Made by a program: the position numbers and the translations under genes. DNA of 64,000 bases from Vicia villosa. Its lineage: Eukaryota; Streptophyta; Magnoliopsida; Fabales; Fabaceae. Under the pieces are notes generated by a model. The model worked only from the letters and a program-made list of their open reading frames with translations, made no database searches and was not told the DNA's origin. The stretch is taken from positions 117,345,987 to 117,409,986 of the forward strand of contig NC_081185.1 of the NCBI RefSeq assembly GCF_029867415.1, written 5' to 3'. This document shows, one piece after another, positions 1 through 11,707 of the stretch; the stretch's first letter is position 1; each line of letters opens with the position of its first letter.

Positions 1-545
1 CAGCAACTTCATGCCCGTAGAGGTCGTCTGATAGTTATGTGTTCAGAAGGGGATGCTGCTTCTGTATGCCCTGGTAAATCGTGTAGGACAATTGAAGTTC
101 CACAGGTTGAGGATTGTCTTCAGCCTGTGATTAATGTTGTTCCATTACAGGTATCTTTTTAACCTTTAACTGTACTTTATTTTTTCCTAATATTAGTACA
201 CTAAACAAAGGGATAATATTAGTCTGTCTTTATATTAACATATTCTCAACTGTGTTGCTACTGATTCTATTCATTATTATTCCATGAACTTCTTTGTATT
301 TTCTCATTTTGAAAATAAAATGAGCGTCTAATTTCCACAAGTGCAAGTTTTGCAGTTCTATTTTATTGTAATCTAAAATAACAGGCTGGCTTCTTCCTTT
401 GCATTCTTCAAAAGATTTGTGAGTAGTATATATTACAACATATCATTTCTTTCTGTTGCAGTTACTGGCATATCATCTCACCGTACTGAGGGGATTTAAC
501 GTTGACCAGCCTCGGAATCTTGCTAAGAGTGTCACTACGCAGTAA
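1..545 (+). CDS. GFAT: Glutamine:fructose-6-phosphate aminotransferase, C-terminal two exons (5' part outside window)
   Basis: The enzyme makes glucosamine-6-phosphate from fructose-6-phosphate and glutamine, the first step of the hexosamine (UDP-GlcNAc) pathway in the cytosol. Two exons are visible: 1-150 (50 codons, open at the left edge) ending at a GT donor at 151, and 462-545 (27 residues plus TAA) after a pyrimidine-rich tract and AG at 460-461. The joined 77 residues belong to the second SIS (sugar isomerase) domain. They end in the family's hallmark C-terminus, [18 protein letters not shown] followed by LAKSVTTQ, where the conserved [11 protein letters not shown] segment lies near the active site. 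The phase is 0 at the junction. Nothing is broken. The N-terminal glutaminase domain must lie to the left of the window. The identification rests mainly on the C-terminal signature, which is very specific. Confidence 0.93.
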
Positions 546-2719
546 AGTAGTTTGTTTACTAAGGAGAGAGGAAGAAGTTCGTTGAGTTCTTTTCCATTAT
601 TCTGACAAAATATATTACCAAGGTCCTTTATAACACTCCATACACCGCGACATGATTGCGCTTGATGAACACTTGAATTTTTTTATCATGGGCAGGGTAG
701 CATATTAGCATGTTGTAAATCGATAGATGTAGGCTCACTGATTTATCTACAAGTCAGCTTGTCACCAGATAGAATAGACATCAAGCATTATTTATTTGCG
801 GTATTTGATGTATTTGTTTGATATGGTTGGAATTGGAATGGGAATGAGTACTCTAATTGGCATGACCTTACATTACACGTCAATATTTTTTAGCCTGAAA
901 ACCACCCACCACACGCGCCCTTGAAGAAAATGAAGTTATTAATGAGCAAATACTGTACATTGGCCAAAAAAAATTATCAATCTGCACGGAACGATGTTAT
1001 ACATTAGGGCTGTAACAAATATCTCAATTTATTAGTATCGAATTCAGTTGTGACTTGAGACACAGCCTAGAATCCTCTCTATTTCAGTCAAATAAACAAA
1101 TTCTTAACATTGCTACTCCTTGATTTAGGATCATTTTAACTTTTTTTCTTTATAACTATCAATCTCATAATACGTAAGTTTTTTTTTTCAATATTGTTTA
1201 CATAATCGAGTTCATAAATACCCACTCTTAATCATCACAAAACATACTCAATAACTATTATGACATCTTACTAATCTTACGAGTAACAAGATAAAGCCTC
1301 ATTGATAATTTAGTTTATTATAATTTTTTTAATTAGTTTGTAGATTGAAGGGGTTTATATCTACTACAGTAGTTTTTTTTATTTTTATTGAACTCAATAT
1401 TTCATTACATTTTTTAAATAGAGAAATATGATAACCAAAAGTAGCATTAATTTATCAATGATATCTGCAATCCAATATCAAGTAGAAGTAGCCAGTATCC
1501 TAGTTAAGAAAAACATTGCACATATTTTAGTTTTTTCCTCCATCACATTGGTACACTACTGCCATGCAACATTCGAAGGTCCCACACGCCATTTTATTCA
1601 ATGAATGTTCAATGTGTTATCATTACGCATTTTAGCCAAAAAGATATTTCTATTACGCATAGATCTGATCATTTGATCTAAGGTGGACAAAAATATCTTA
1701 GATGCCAAAATATTCGACTCAAATTGATTAAAGTTGGATTACGCGTGTAGCAGTGTCACAATTCATGGCCCCCACAGGCCACAGCTCATGCAGAGGTTAG
1801 CATCATTCACAATTTAGGTATAGAATTCACTCTTATAACTTAATTAAATAAAATTGAAAACCTTGTTTAAACATATACGAGTACACTACAAAATGTCAAA
1901 TCATTGGAACAACCAAGAAAAGAAAATTTTAATCAAAAAGCTTTTACGAATTGTAATATTCAGATACACTAAAAAAATGTCAGCTTTTTTGACTGAGGTT
2001 AGTTTTCAGTGAAGTTGGTAGATACTTCACTCTTATAACATGTTAAAACAAATCCTTTGTCCTGTTATCCATAATCATAGGTACTGTATTTGCCAACTAC
2101 AAACATTTCCATGTTCAATCTACACAAAAATCTTGTTCTGTGTAGGACCATGACAGAACATTATGCAGATAATAGAATACAATATGGAACAACAAACAAA
2201 TTTTAAACAGTACCTAACACATTATTAGAGAAAACTGCCCCACTGAATTGAACCAACAAGCAAAAATTGAAAATTATAGGCAAATGGGACTATCTTACAT
2301 AAAAGAACAAAGTGTAGGGAATCAAATTTAGTTACAATACAAGAACCACCAACACATTATGCTAAACTTTATTAAAATAGTGGAATCTGGAATCTACACA
2401 AAACAAGCCTGAAAAACTTGTTTGTAGAAATGACAATACCGAAATACAAATTACAAAACCTTAGTACTATATAGAACATTAATAGCAAAACCAAACCTTA
2501 TCCAACATCCCTGACTAGCACAGATTTTGCCAAAACCATATAGGCCATTGCTGTTGACCACCAAAATTGTCATCCTTTGTCCCTTGACAGAGGAGATTGA
2601 TTCCAATCCAAGCAGAAAAAGAAAAAGACCATGACTGTACAAAAACACCTTCACAAAGACCAACCACAAGCACAGCTAAACTGATTGATCTATTTGAAAT
2701 GCGCCGACATCCTTATCTT
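546..2719. other. Intergenic, AT-rich, no gene seen
   Basis: This holds the 3' UTR of the aminotransferase gene (first few hundred bases) and, on the other strand, the 3' UTR of the DUF538 gene near 2450-2719. The open frames here are short, AT-driven and unlike any family. No transposon ends were recognised. Confidence 0.6.
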
Positions 2720-3750
2720 CTACCAAACTGCCCTCCGCACATCATCACTATCACCATTAACCTGAATTAAGCAAACACCAAATTAATTAAAAAATTCAAA
2801 TTCAAATAAAAATCTATTTACATATAACTCTCTTTAGGTCAAAATCAATATGTAGAATGCATATTCTGGTAGCAAAGTTTTAAGCCACTAGAATTAGCTG
2901 GCGATAATTGGCAAAGTCCATGACTTGTTTACATGAGATCATACCTTGAAACCTCACTCCAATCATCAACACTATTGTACCATGAAAAACCCTAAATTCA
3001 TGTATCATAACATGGACTAATATAACAGATGCTACATTTTTGGCATAAAAACCCTAAATTTCATATACCCAACCATAATTTTCACAACTTCAAGACATCC
3101 AAATAACAAAATTCAAGAAATCACAACTTTAAGATACCCATCAAAAATCTGAATTACAAGCACCCAATCCAAAAAAATCACAACTTTAAGATACCCAGAT
3201 ATTAAAAAAAACCCTAATTTGATATACCCATCTAAGAAAACATGAATTTTTGATTAAAAAAAATTAAAAATTCACGGGAGGATGAAAAAACCTGAGGGTT
3301 ACAATCAGGAGGATCTTCAAAGAGGGACAAAGAGAATTGTTTATCAGCAACACCAACATCGAAATGAATGAGACCAGAGCTAGGTAGATCAACACGAATG
3401 CCCTTAACCGGGAACCATAGGAAAAGTTCCTGAGCAGTCATACCAGATAATCCCCCGATCTTACCATAATCTAGGGTACCCTTAATGTTCGGATCATAGT
3501 GAACCTCGTTTTCAAATTTTGCATTACACGGTTCTTCCATCCAAACCTGAAATTCACCACTGGTACCATTGATCTCATACCGTGTTATTCCCTTCGGTAG
3601 AAGCCCTTCCGGAAGACCCTTTGCCCTTAATTCATCATATATGGTTGTTGAATTTGAACCCTTAACAAAGGTACAATACCAAGAAACGCTTACGAGAAGG
3701 AGAAGAAGATGAATAGATGGCAAAATTGAAACCCCACCAGCCATAGCCAT
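2720..3750 (-). CDS. DUF538 family protein, two exons
   Basis: Exon 1 is 3292-3750 (153 codons, ATG at 3748-3750) and ends CAG with a GT donor at 3291-3290. Exon 2 is 2720-2761 (13 residues plus TAG) after TTCAG. The spliced product is 166 aa, the usual size for DUF538 proteins. Residues 1-30 form a hydrophobic signal peptide, so the protein should be secreted. The DUF538 core follows: YDELRAKGLPEGLLPKGI, then EFQVWMEEPCNAKF, then the DYGKIGGLSGMTAQELFLWF segment typical of the family, and an acidic, Cys-containing tail (FEDPPDCNPQ). No enzymatic function is established for the family; members are linked to stress and trichome expression. The short second exon gives a polar C-terminus. The gene appears intact. 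Confidence 0.93.
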
Positions 3751-4197
3751 CGATTATGATGATTATTGGGGCTGAGAGAGAGGCTGGAGAGAAAGGAATC
3801 GCCTAAGATTTTGGAGTTGAGAATTCTCGGCTTTCCCTTTCCTTAATTACACCGAAGGGTAAGTGAAAACATTAAATTTAATAGTTTTTTTTTTTGTTTT
3901 TGGTTATTTTGTTTGTTTGTTTGTTACTTTGTTATGTTCTGTTTTTTTTAACACGTTTGTTTGTTCTTTTTGTCAAAATATATGCTTGATTCTTTTTTTA
4001 TCTTTCATTTTAAATTTTAATTTACTCAATATTAAACATGTTTAATGTCATCATCTAAATAAATATTAGTTGAATTAAATGATTAATATTGAATAATTAT
4101 ATTACTTATTTATTTTTATTTAGGAAAAAAAAGTGAATTAGTTTTGAGTTTAAAGAGAGGGATATTATTGATTCCTCATACATTTTTATTCTCATTA
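3751..4197. other. Intergenic: promoter side of the DUF538 gene
   Basis: This is a T-rich stretch between the start of the DUF538 gene and the truncated 5' end of a LINE relic. I see no gene and no convincing TATA box. Confidence 0.5.
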
Positions 4198-6326
4198 CGG
4201 AAGGCCTGACGGCTCTGGTTAGAAGTGTTGTTGCTAGCGGTGAGATTCATGGGGTCCAGATATGCAGAGGAGCACCTAGTGTGTCTCATCTGGTTTTTGC
4301 TGACGATTGTTCTTTGTTTTGTAGGGCAAATCTTACGGAGGTTCACAATATTATGGAGATCCTTAATATTTATGTTGTTGCGTCTGGTCAGGAAATCAAT
4401 CTTTCAAAATCAGAGGTGTTTTTTTAGCAAGAATATCAGTATCCCTGCTCAGGAGGATCTGGCCAGCATTATGGGAGTTCGTCATGTTTTAGGTACGAGA
4501 ACCTATCTGGGTCTCCCGTCTCTTATAGGTCGGAGCAAGAAGGCCACTTTTGGATATGTAAAGGGCAAAATTTGGAAGAAGATTAATTTATGAAAAGGTA
4601 TACCGATATCTAAAGCAGGGAAGGAAGTTATGATAAAATCGGTGCTTCAGTCTATTCCTACCTATGTTATGGGTTTATTTATTCTCCCTGATGGTATTGT
4701 TTCTGATATTGAGAAGATGCTTAATTCTTTTTGGTGGGGAGGTAGTAGTAATCACAATTGTATCAGGTGGATGTCGTGGGATAGGTTGACAGGTTCTAAG
4801 AACGAAGGAGAGTTAGGATTCCGTGATCTAAAGTCTTTTAATATGGCTATGGTGGCTAAGAGAGGATGGCATCTCTTGACCAAACCTCATTCATTGGTCT
4901 CCAGAATCTACAAAGCAAGGTACTTTCCCCACTCGTTGTTCTTAGAGGCTAATCTGGGTTATAATCCTAGTTTTGTTTGGAGGAGTATTTGGCAAGCTAG
5001 AAAACTTTTATCTCTTGGGCAGTAGGTGGAGTATTGGTGATGGCAGAAATATTTTAGTAATGGGTGCTCCTTGGCTTAGGGAGAATAATAGTGATTGGGT
5101 GAAAGGTCCTCAAAATCAAGGGGTGTACGATCTTAGTGTTAATGAGCTCTTGTCTAATAATGGGAAACAATGGAACGGTCCATTAATTCGGGAGTTGTTT
5201 GATTTTGCGGTAGCGAAGGATATTTTCCAGACGCCTTTGGTTGAGGATGTGGCGGAAGACAAATGGGTTTGGAAAGAATAACATAATGGTTGCTATAGTG
5301 TCCGATCGGGTTACAGGTTATGGATTAAGGAGCATAAAAACTCGGAGTCTAATGGTGTGGAGGGAGATTGGCGGAGCTTGTGGAATATTAAGGCGACTCC
5401 TAGGGTGAAACACCTTCTTTGGAGGATTTGTAGGGATGTTTTGCCCACTAGAAAGAGGTTACAACAGTATCATGCTTTGTGTCCTGGTGCTTGCCCATTT
5501 TGTGATCATCATATGGAAGATTCTTGGCATGTCTTCTTCGGGTGTAATATTACTAAGCAGAGTTGGAGCATTGCAGGTTTGTCCCATATTATTGATTCTC
5601 GTATTCATTCTTTTCATGATGCTTCTTCTCTGATTCTTGATATTCGTAGTAAAGAGGATAGTTTGGTGGCGGGTAGAGCCGCGGTGTTGATTGACTCTCT
5701 TTGGAGAAATCGTAATAATATGATTTGGAATAATGAGAGTGAGGGGTACTCTAAACTTGGATTATATGCTTTTTGTAGTTGGCGAGAGTGGTTTTTGGCT
5801 CAGGAAAGTAGTGATCGGGAGCAATCTTACCAACCACCTTTGAATTGGAATCCGCCGACGAATGGTAGGTTGAAAAGCAATGTAGATGCGGGTTTTAATA
5901 CTAGAAGAGGTACCACTAATAGAGGTTAGTGTTTTAGAGACCATTTGGGGAATTTTGTTCATGCTGGAGCCGCTTGGGATTTTGGGTCTTTTCCTATCAT
6001 CGAAGCTGAAGCGTTGGCACTCAAAGAAGCTATCCAGAATGCTATTGAGCTTTCGGTTGGAGAATGTTATCTTCGAAAGTGATTCACAAAATACGGTTCA
6101 AGCTACTAGGACGGGTCTCATTGGTTCTTCTGAATTTTTTTCTATTATTTCTACTATTCGTAATTTATTGCTTAATTTCCCCAACTTTGAGGTAAAGTTT
6201 GTAAAGCGCCAAGCGAATTCGGTTGCTCATGCCTTAGCAAAGGCGGCTGATTTTTGGACTAGGCGTAGCATTTTTAATTTTCCACCTCTTTGTATCAAAC
6301 AGTTGCTTATAAATGATATGAGTTAA
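4198..6326 (+). mobile_element. 5'-truncated, decayed LINE (non-LTR) reverse transcriptase
   Basis: This is an L1-type plant retroelement relic, entered in the middle of the RT domain. The order is: RT catalytic motif VFADDCSLF near 4288; RT thumb and connection (INLSKSEV, GLPSLIGRSKKATF, SKAGKEVMIKSVLQSIPTYVM); zf-RVT zinc-binding region (RVKHLLWRICRDVLPTRKR, CPFCDHHMEDSWHVFFGC); and a C-terminal RNase H fold (SNVDAGF, EAEALALKEAI, FESDS, RQANSVAHALAKAA). The single original frame is broken by a slip in the T-run near 4421-4428, a nonsense codon at 4591-4593, a shift near 5020, stops at 5279-5281 and 5927-5929, and a shift near 6060. Several stops fall where Trp is expected, as in TGG to TGA or TAG decay. 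The RNase H acidic residues are preserved, so decay is moderate. No poly(A) tail or TSD was found with confidence. Confidence 0.9.
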
Positions 6327-7329
6327 GTTTCCTTTGATCAAAAAGTATTTTAGTTGTTTGACATAAATTTAGAAATATAATTAATTTTGTGTTTAAAAAA
6401 ATCTATAGTTTATAAACTTGTTAATTATTAATGACATGAAAAAAAAATAGTTGAAAAGAGTTGAAAAAAAAAAGTAGAGAATAATAATAAATAGTAGTAG
6501 ATGGTGTAATAGAAAAAGAATCATTAATGTTTGATTAGTATGATAAAAGTTTAATTATATTAATGTCACCATTTTAACCCATTTATAAAATTATTTTTTA
6601 TTTTGAATTCAAACTGTTTTAATCTTTAATATTTTTTCATTTAAATAAAATTGATGATATGATATTGTTTCATTACGATTATTTCAAAAATATGACATTT
6701 TATCACTAAAAAAATTATAATATGCTATTAAAAATAAAATTGACATGTTAGTCATTTGTTTTAAATGCGAAAATATAAATTGGCTTATAGTTTAAGAAAA
6801 TTTTCTTTTACAATGTGATTTGTAACTTGAAACAAATGTAATATCGATCAACAAGATTTACATGTTAAAATAAAAATTTAACTTAAATGTTCAAGCGAGA
6901 TATGAATCATTACTGCCCAACTTGCATCTATTACTTCTAAAAACATATTTAAAATGAATAAAACTTATAATTGTTCATACTTTTTAATTTTTAAAGATAT
7001 TTGATGAGATAAATCAATTGTATTTTATTTAGATTGTAAGAATTAATATATTGAATTTTAATTTGTGAACAAACTAATATTAAAATTGAAATAAAACAAA
7101 AAAAAAATATACGTATGGTATAAACTATAAACAAACAAAACAGACAATTGTTTTCTCATTGATGTGAATGAAATACATAAATAAGAAGATATTCCTTGAC
7201 AATTGATAATATAATTAAATTAAATGTAATTATAAGATTTAAATGTATAGCTAAATGCAAATCAAATAATTACTATAAATTAACCGGACTTGTTTGACCA
7301 TATGCATGATTATGTAGTATTGCTATCTA
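6327..7329. other. AT-rich intergenic, nothing recognised
   Basis: About 1 kb of very AT-rich sequence lies between the LINE relic and a Copia relic. No reading frame, inverted repeat or transposon end was recognised. Confidence 0.5.
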
Positions 7330-8890
7330 ATATGTCAGGACGCTCCAATTCGCTTCCTCGAGAGCAAGTTTCAATCAATAACTTGTTTCTTGGATATTAA
7401 ATATTGGAATGATTGTGTTGTTAGGGGTTTTGTGAAAATGTCGGCTAATTGATTTTTCGTGGATACATGAGAGACATGTATAGTTCATGTTAAGACTTGT
7501 TCTCGAATAAAATTGTAATCTATAGCAATGTGTTTTATCCTAGTATGAAAGATAAGATTTGACTACAGATACTTTGCTCCTATATTATCACATAGAATTC
7601 TTGGGAGTTGTTGAATTGCTACCCGTATCTCTTGCAGTAATTTAAGAAGTCACATAAGTTCAGTTGCTCCTATTGCTATTGCACGATTATCCGCCTCAAA
7701 GGATGATATAGCTACCAACCTTTGCTTTTTAGATGTCCATTAGATAGGATTTCCAACAGAAAAATATTAAGTATGTTGAGGTAGAAGTTCGATCATCTAC
7801 ATTACCACCTCAATCTGCGTCAGGGTAAGCAAGATTGGTTTTCGCAGTAAAATATCACAGTTCATTGTAGATTTCAAGTAGTGAAGCAATCTCTTGAGAT
7901 GTTGAAGATCCAATATGGTAGGCTTGTGCATAAGCTATGAGAGTTTGTTGATGGAAAAGGAAAGATCCGCGCTTGTAAGGTTTAAGTATGTAAGTGGTAC
8001 AAGAATTTTCCTATAGTGTGCGAAGTCTGTTGTTGGGGTTCCATCATACAAGTTTAGGGTGGCTGTTTGGGACAGAGGTGTGGGAGATGGTTTGGCTCAT
8101 TCCATTTCAAACTTTTCAAGAATATCACGAATAAATTTATGCTGAGATAGAACCATGTATGCGGCTGTGGGGACGAATTCAACTCCCAATAAATAATGAG
8201 AAGTTCACATATTCTTAAGTGAGAACCTATTTGATATAGATGTAATAAAGCTTGTAAGGAATTTGGCATAATTACATGTAAGTAATAAATCATCAACATA
8301 CACAAGGAAGTATGCTAAGATAGATCTTTAAGCATATATTAATGATGACAGGTCATTTTGGCTCAATGGAAAATCGTGTGAGGTAGTGAAATATTTGAGT
8401 GCATCATGTCATGCTCTGGGTGCTTGTCTCAAACCATATATTGCCTTGTGAAGTTTACAAACATATAGAGGGTGTTCTTGATCTTTCATACCACGTGGTT
8501 AAGTCATGAACACTTCTTCTTTGAGAGAACATTGGAGAAATGCATTGTTGACATCAAATTGATGCATAGGCCAAGCATTGTCGAGTGCAATAGTTAGGAT
8601 GAGTTTAATTGTTCGAGGTCCCACTATTGGGGCAAATGATTCTTTGAAATCCACACCTAAGCATTTGTGTGAATCCTTTTGAAAACTAATCTTGCCTTAT
8701 ATCATGAGATAGAACCATTTGAAATTCTTTTAGTGCAAAATAAACATTTGCAATCCGTTGTGGCCCCGTGGTGGTGGTGGTGCTTGGAACCAAGTACCAT
8801 TACAAATCAATGCATCGAATTCTTTATAAATTGCTTGTCTCCAATGTGGTAGTTGCATCGTTTATCTCACATTAGATGAGACAAAGTTTT
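7330..8890 (-). mobile_element. Heavily decayed Copia pol (RT plus RNase H) relic
   Basis: Reading the minus strand from 8890 down gives, across many stops and frameshifts, the Copia reverse transcriptase landmarks in order: WRQAIYKEFDALICNGTW, then DFKESFAPIVGPRTIKLIL, then the first catalytic region MHQFDVNNAFLQ, then KLHKAIYGLRQAPRA, then the active site YVDDLLLT near 8290, then LGVEFVPTAAYMVLSQHKFI. The Copia RNase H segment follows (AYPDADWGG, the start of the conserved DADWAG motif, near 7820). No gag, protease or integrase is seen, and no LTR was fixed at either end, so this is an internal fragment. Decay is much deeper than in the LINE at 4198-6326. Confidence 0.85.
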
Positions 8891-9172
8891 CTCGTAATGG
8901 ATAGTTTGTGACATTGAGCACTTGTTTTGGCTTGAATATATTATGTTGGATCTAGTTTGCACATGATACTCACTAATGGTATTTATGTGAGTGCAATATC
9001 CTCTTAGATGTTTTTAATGATGTCAAAACTAGGTAATATTTAATATTTGTACATTGAACTTTATCTCTATATGTCTAAGTATGCATTTTCATCTTAGGAC
9101 ACTTAAAATCAGGCTAAAAACATTTTTACAAGTCAAAATTATGATTTTATGTAAAAAAAAAAACAAGGTTAG

Positions 9173-9461
9173 GAGTCGACTCCTAGCTTCTATGGCTAAA
9201 CTCACGATTATTTTCAAAAAATTATGTTTAGTAGGAGTTGACTCCCAAGCGTTTTTCATACAGTTTGTTTAATAGAAGTCGACTCCCAGCTTCTATGGGT
9301 CGACTCCCAATTGTTTACAAAAACTTATGTTCAGTAGAAGTCGACTCTCAGCTTCTATGGGTTAACTCCCTCTGAAGCTTTTTTCAAACCAACTGGAATT
9401 GCCTTCTTGGAGTCGACTCTCAGCTTCTATGGGTCGACTCCTAACTTTTATGAGTCGACTC
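9173..9461. repeat. Nine interspersed copies of palindromic GAGTCGACTC
   Basis: Nine near-copies of the 10-bp palindrome GAGTCGACTC start at 9173, 9235, 9276, 9297, 9338, 9359, 9410, 9431 and 9452. Five are followed by a half-unit like CCCAGCTTCTATGG, giving doublets about 21 bp apart (9276/9297, 9338/9359, 9410/9431/9452). The second copy of a doublet often starts GGG instead of GAG. Spacing of 41, 62 and 72 bp separates the doublets. This is a degenerate tandem array, probably inside a retrotransposon LTR. Confidence 0.85.
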
Positions 9462-10165
9462 CCAAGTCCTGGAATTTAGTATGTTTTGATTTGAATTTTT
9501 CCAAAAGTTTTAATTTTACAAATCTGTTATTTATGTTATCTCTTTAGAACAGACACATATATAAAGATATTCATGCATCATTTCAAAAAGATCGAAACCA
9601 AAAACATACAAAGAATTTTTCTTCATCTTCATCCTCTCTCATCGCATACATACAACAATTACACATAATCATTTTTGTTGTGTGATCAAGAGATATTTTG
9701 ATATGGTCCAATTAGCATTGTTGTAATCAATTGGGTTGAAAATTCTTTAGGGGTTTCAAGATAAATCCAATTGGGATTTTCCTCCAAGATCAAGGATTGA
9801 TTTAGGGTTTTTTTTCATAAGATTTTGCAATTTAGATTCAGCCGAGTGAAAGCTTTCAAGAAAGATGTTTCTTTCAAAGGAGTAATGGTAACTAGAGGAT
9901 CATTTTAGTAATCTTGGGTCATAATAGCTTGTAATTTAGATTCATCCGGGTGAAAGCTTCGAAGAAAAAGGTTATGTAGAAAGAGTAACGGTAACCGGAG
10001 GATTAAATTAGAAGTATTGAGTTTTTTGATGGAGCTCAAGATCAAGGGAAGATAAGAAGATAGGATCAGCATCAAACATAAGGTTAATTTTCATTATCTC
10101 AATTCATTTGGAATTGGGGGAAGACGTACCCATAACGAGGCGGATTGGGGAACTGTCTAAACAAA

Positions 10166-10170
<5 letters not shown>

Positions 10171-10204
<34 letters not shown>
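10171..10204. repeat. (CT)17 microsatellite
   Basis: A perfect CT dinucleotide run of 34 bp. Confidence 0.97.
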
Positions 10205-10207
<3 letters not shown>

Positions 10208-10589
10208 GTTTACTTACAAATTGTGCAATCGATACATAGAGATAATTTCTTTGTCTAATACTTCAAACTGTTTTGTTGAGTTGATTGCAATCTATGTAAT
10301 TGTAATTGGTTTCTCATATCATGATTGTAGTCGATGGAGTTGGACAAAGTGGTCAATTGTTGCTTCCCTCTGTAACAATAATATCACAACAAAATATGAG
10401 ATAAAGTTGTGAGATCCAATATATGTTCTTAAGAATTACATTGTTAAAGTTAAAATTAGCTGATTTATCCAATAATGACAACAACCATTCCCATTTTTTT
10501 TTTAAGAAATAGAAGTAATAGATAAGTCTTATATGAGGGCATATTGAGAAATGAAGAAGATTGTATGATGGCATACTCAGATGAAAAGA

Positions 10590-10864
10590 TCTGACAAAGA
10601 ATGGGTTAGGAGGACTTGGTTTGAGGAGACTCCATGTTATGAAGCTTGTTTTCTGAAATTATGAATGGATTATTGAAGGGGGAAATGAGTTATGGTGTCA
10701 AGTGCTTCAAGGAAAGTGTCATTGTCGGCATAAATGTCACATAATGAATTTATTGTTAAAGCTAAAAATTTAAGCTTATTTATGGAAGGCAGTGGGTTTG
10801 GTAAATTGTAGCAATATTGAGCGTGTTCAACACTTATTTTGGTTCATGTATCATGAAACATTAA
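10590..10864 (+). mobile_element. LINE relic, left part (interrupted by the MULE at 10865-15282)
   Basis: Read on the plus strand this is the C-terminal end of a plant L1-type RT and the start of its zf-RVT region: GGLGLRRLHVMK, then ELWCQVLQGKC, then NIERVQHLFWFMYHETL. It is shifted and stopped at several points. The last codons run straight on into the sequence after 15290 once the MULE and one 8-bp repeat are removed (see the right part). Confidence 0.8.
10857..10864. repeat. Left TSD of element 1 (AACATTAA)
   Basis: Identical to 15283-15290. It is part of the LINE reading frame that is restored when the insertion is removed. Confidence 0.93.
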
Positions 10865-10914
10865 GAAAATTTCTTCACCCACCTCCTAACCTTCTTGCTC
10901 ACCCCTGGTGAATT
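10865..10914. repeat. Left terminal inverted repeat of element 1
   Basis: It begins GAAAATTTCTTCACCCACCT and continues imperfectly into a CACCCCTGGTGAA segment. It matches the inverted right end at 15233-15282 and both ends of element 2 (52393-55536). Confidence 0.85.
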
Positions 10915-10932
10915 TACAACATTACCCCTTGT

Positions 10933-11139
10933 TTCGGAAGTTCATTTCCGAAACGGTACTTTTTTTTGGAAAAAAGGTGTTTTCGGAAATGAACTTCCGA
11001 AAACGTGTTTTTTTTAATATAAAATATTGGTTTCGGAGATGCATCTCCGAAATAAAGTTACATTATCAGAAAATGTGGTGTTTCGGAAGTTCATCTCCGA
11101 ACGCACCCCCATGATGGAATTCGGAAATGAACCTCCAAA
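10933..11139. repeat. Palindrome cluster, 3' subterminal region of element 1 (5 copies)
   Basis: Copies at 10933-10952, 10982-11001, 11032-11051, 11082-11101 and a decayed one at 11120-11139. The consensus is TTCGGARRTGCAYYTCCGAA. The copy at 11032 is a perfect palindrome with centre ATGCAT. Starts are spaced 49, 50, 50 and 38 bp, a strikingly regular period. The TTCGG and CCGAA arms are constant while the middle varies, as expected for a site bound by a protein dimer. Confidence 0.92.
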
Positions 11140-11233
11140 TTTATGTCTGGACAGAAGAAAAATGAAAAACAACAACGATTCGCTTTATTTAATCGGGTGA
11201 AGATTACAACGATAATATTACTGAAAATTAAAG

Positions 11234-11605
11234 TTACATATTGTTGAACACGGGTAGGTGGGGATGAGTCAACATTTTGATAACGTCGTCCGCCGATCTT
11301 TGAAGTTTGGCGTCCAACTCGATCGGGCCTTTCGAAGAAAATCGGTCGAACGTTGTCCACATAACCGCTAAATCTTCGTCGTTCTTGATCTCAAAAGGTG
11401 TGAACTTAATGCCTCCCTCGTCGTTAAGCGATGGCGAGCGGTACTCGAGCTTGACAACCTTTCGATTCTCGGGATAGCGCAAAAGCGTGTTGAGCGACGG
11501 TATCAATTCCGCAAACGGCGTGTCGCGCGAGAAGCGAAATTGGAACGGCATCGGGTAGCCGGTTTCAAAGTAGACGAATGCTAGGTGGGGGTAGGTTTGT
11601 GTCAT
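11234..11605 (-). CDS. Small accessory protein of element 1, MuDR N-terminal-like domain
   Basis: The product is 123 aa, starting MTQTYPHLAFVYFETG. An in-frame ATG exists upstream at 11683, but it lies upstream of a TATA box at 11647-11654, so I chose the ATG at 11605. The body has a basic and hydrophobic pattern (QFRFSRDTPFAELIPSLN, VVKLEYRSP, FTPFEIKNDEDLAVMWTTF). This resembles the N-terminal beta-grasp (PB1-like) segment often placed before the transposase domain of plant MuDR proteins, where 'L-Y-R-P ... F-P-D-DDED---MW' is characteristic. Here it would be a separate protein downstream of the transposase gene on the same strand. It may be the element's second protein, as MURB is for maize MuDR, although no sequence relation to MURB is seen. 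The ORF is intact. The domain call is tentative. Confidence 0.6.
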   Translation of the reverse strand: MTQTYPHLAFVYFETGYPMPFQFRFSRDTPFAELIPSLNTLLRYPENRKVVKLEYRSPSLNDEGGIKFTPFEIKNDEDLAVMWTTFDRFSSKGPIELDAKLQRSADDVIKMLTHPHLPVFNNM

Positions 11606-11646
11606 TTGTGTTTTGTGGTGTGAAGAGGATGAAGAAGAGTGTGTAG

Positions 11647-11654
11647 TATTTATA
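11647..11654 (-). promoter_or_regulatory. TATA box of the small gene of element 1
   Basis: TATAAATA on the minus strand, about 42 bp upstream of the ATG at 11605. The predicted start of transcription is about 25-30 bp downstream, near 11620. Two palindromes lie about 54 and 96 bp upstream of it. Confidence 0.6.
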
Positions 11655-11707
11655 GACTTATTGGAGCATTGATGGCCCAACAAACCTTATCCTGCCTCAG
11701 GGGACAT

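Larger units (their letters stand above)
8891..10589. other. Non-coding, LTR-like sequence with a GTCGACTC repeat block
   Basis: No gene is seen. The stretch near 8940-9030 (ending in a motif like TTTTTAATGATGTCAAAACT) and the stretch near 10110-10170 (GAATTGGGGGAAGACGTACC) resemble internal parts of plant Copia LTRs read on the plus strand. I could not fix TG and CA termini or a TSD. The block contains the repeat at 9173-9461 and a CT microsatellite. The LTR assignment is inference from resemblance. Confidence 0.35.

Noticed and set aside
2451..2669. 72-aa hydrophobic frame on the minus strand
   Set aside because: It lies in the 3' UTR side of the DUF538 gene; no family resemblance, and the composition fits AT-rich chance.
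9054..9272. 72-aa plus frame across the GTCGACTC array
   Set aside because: Created by repeat and AT-rich sequence; no homology visible.
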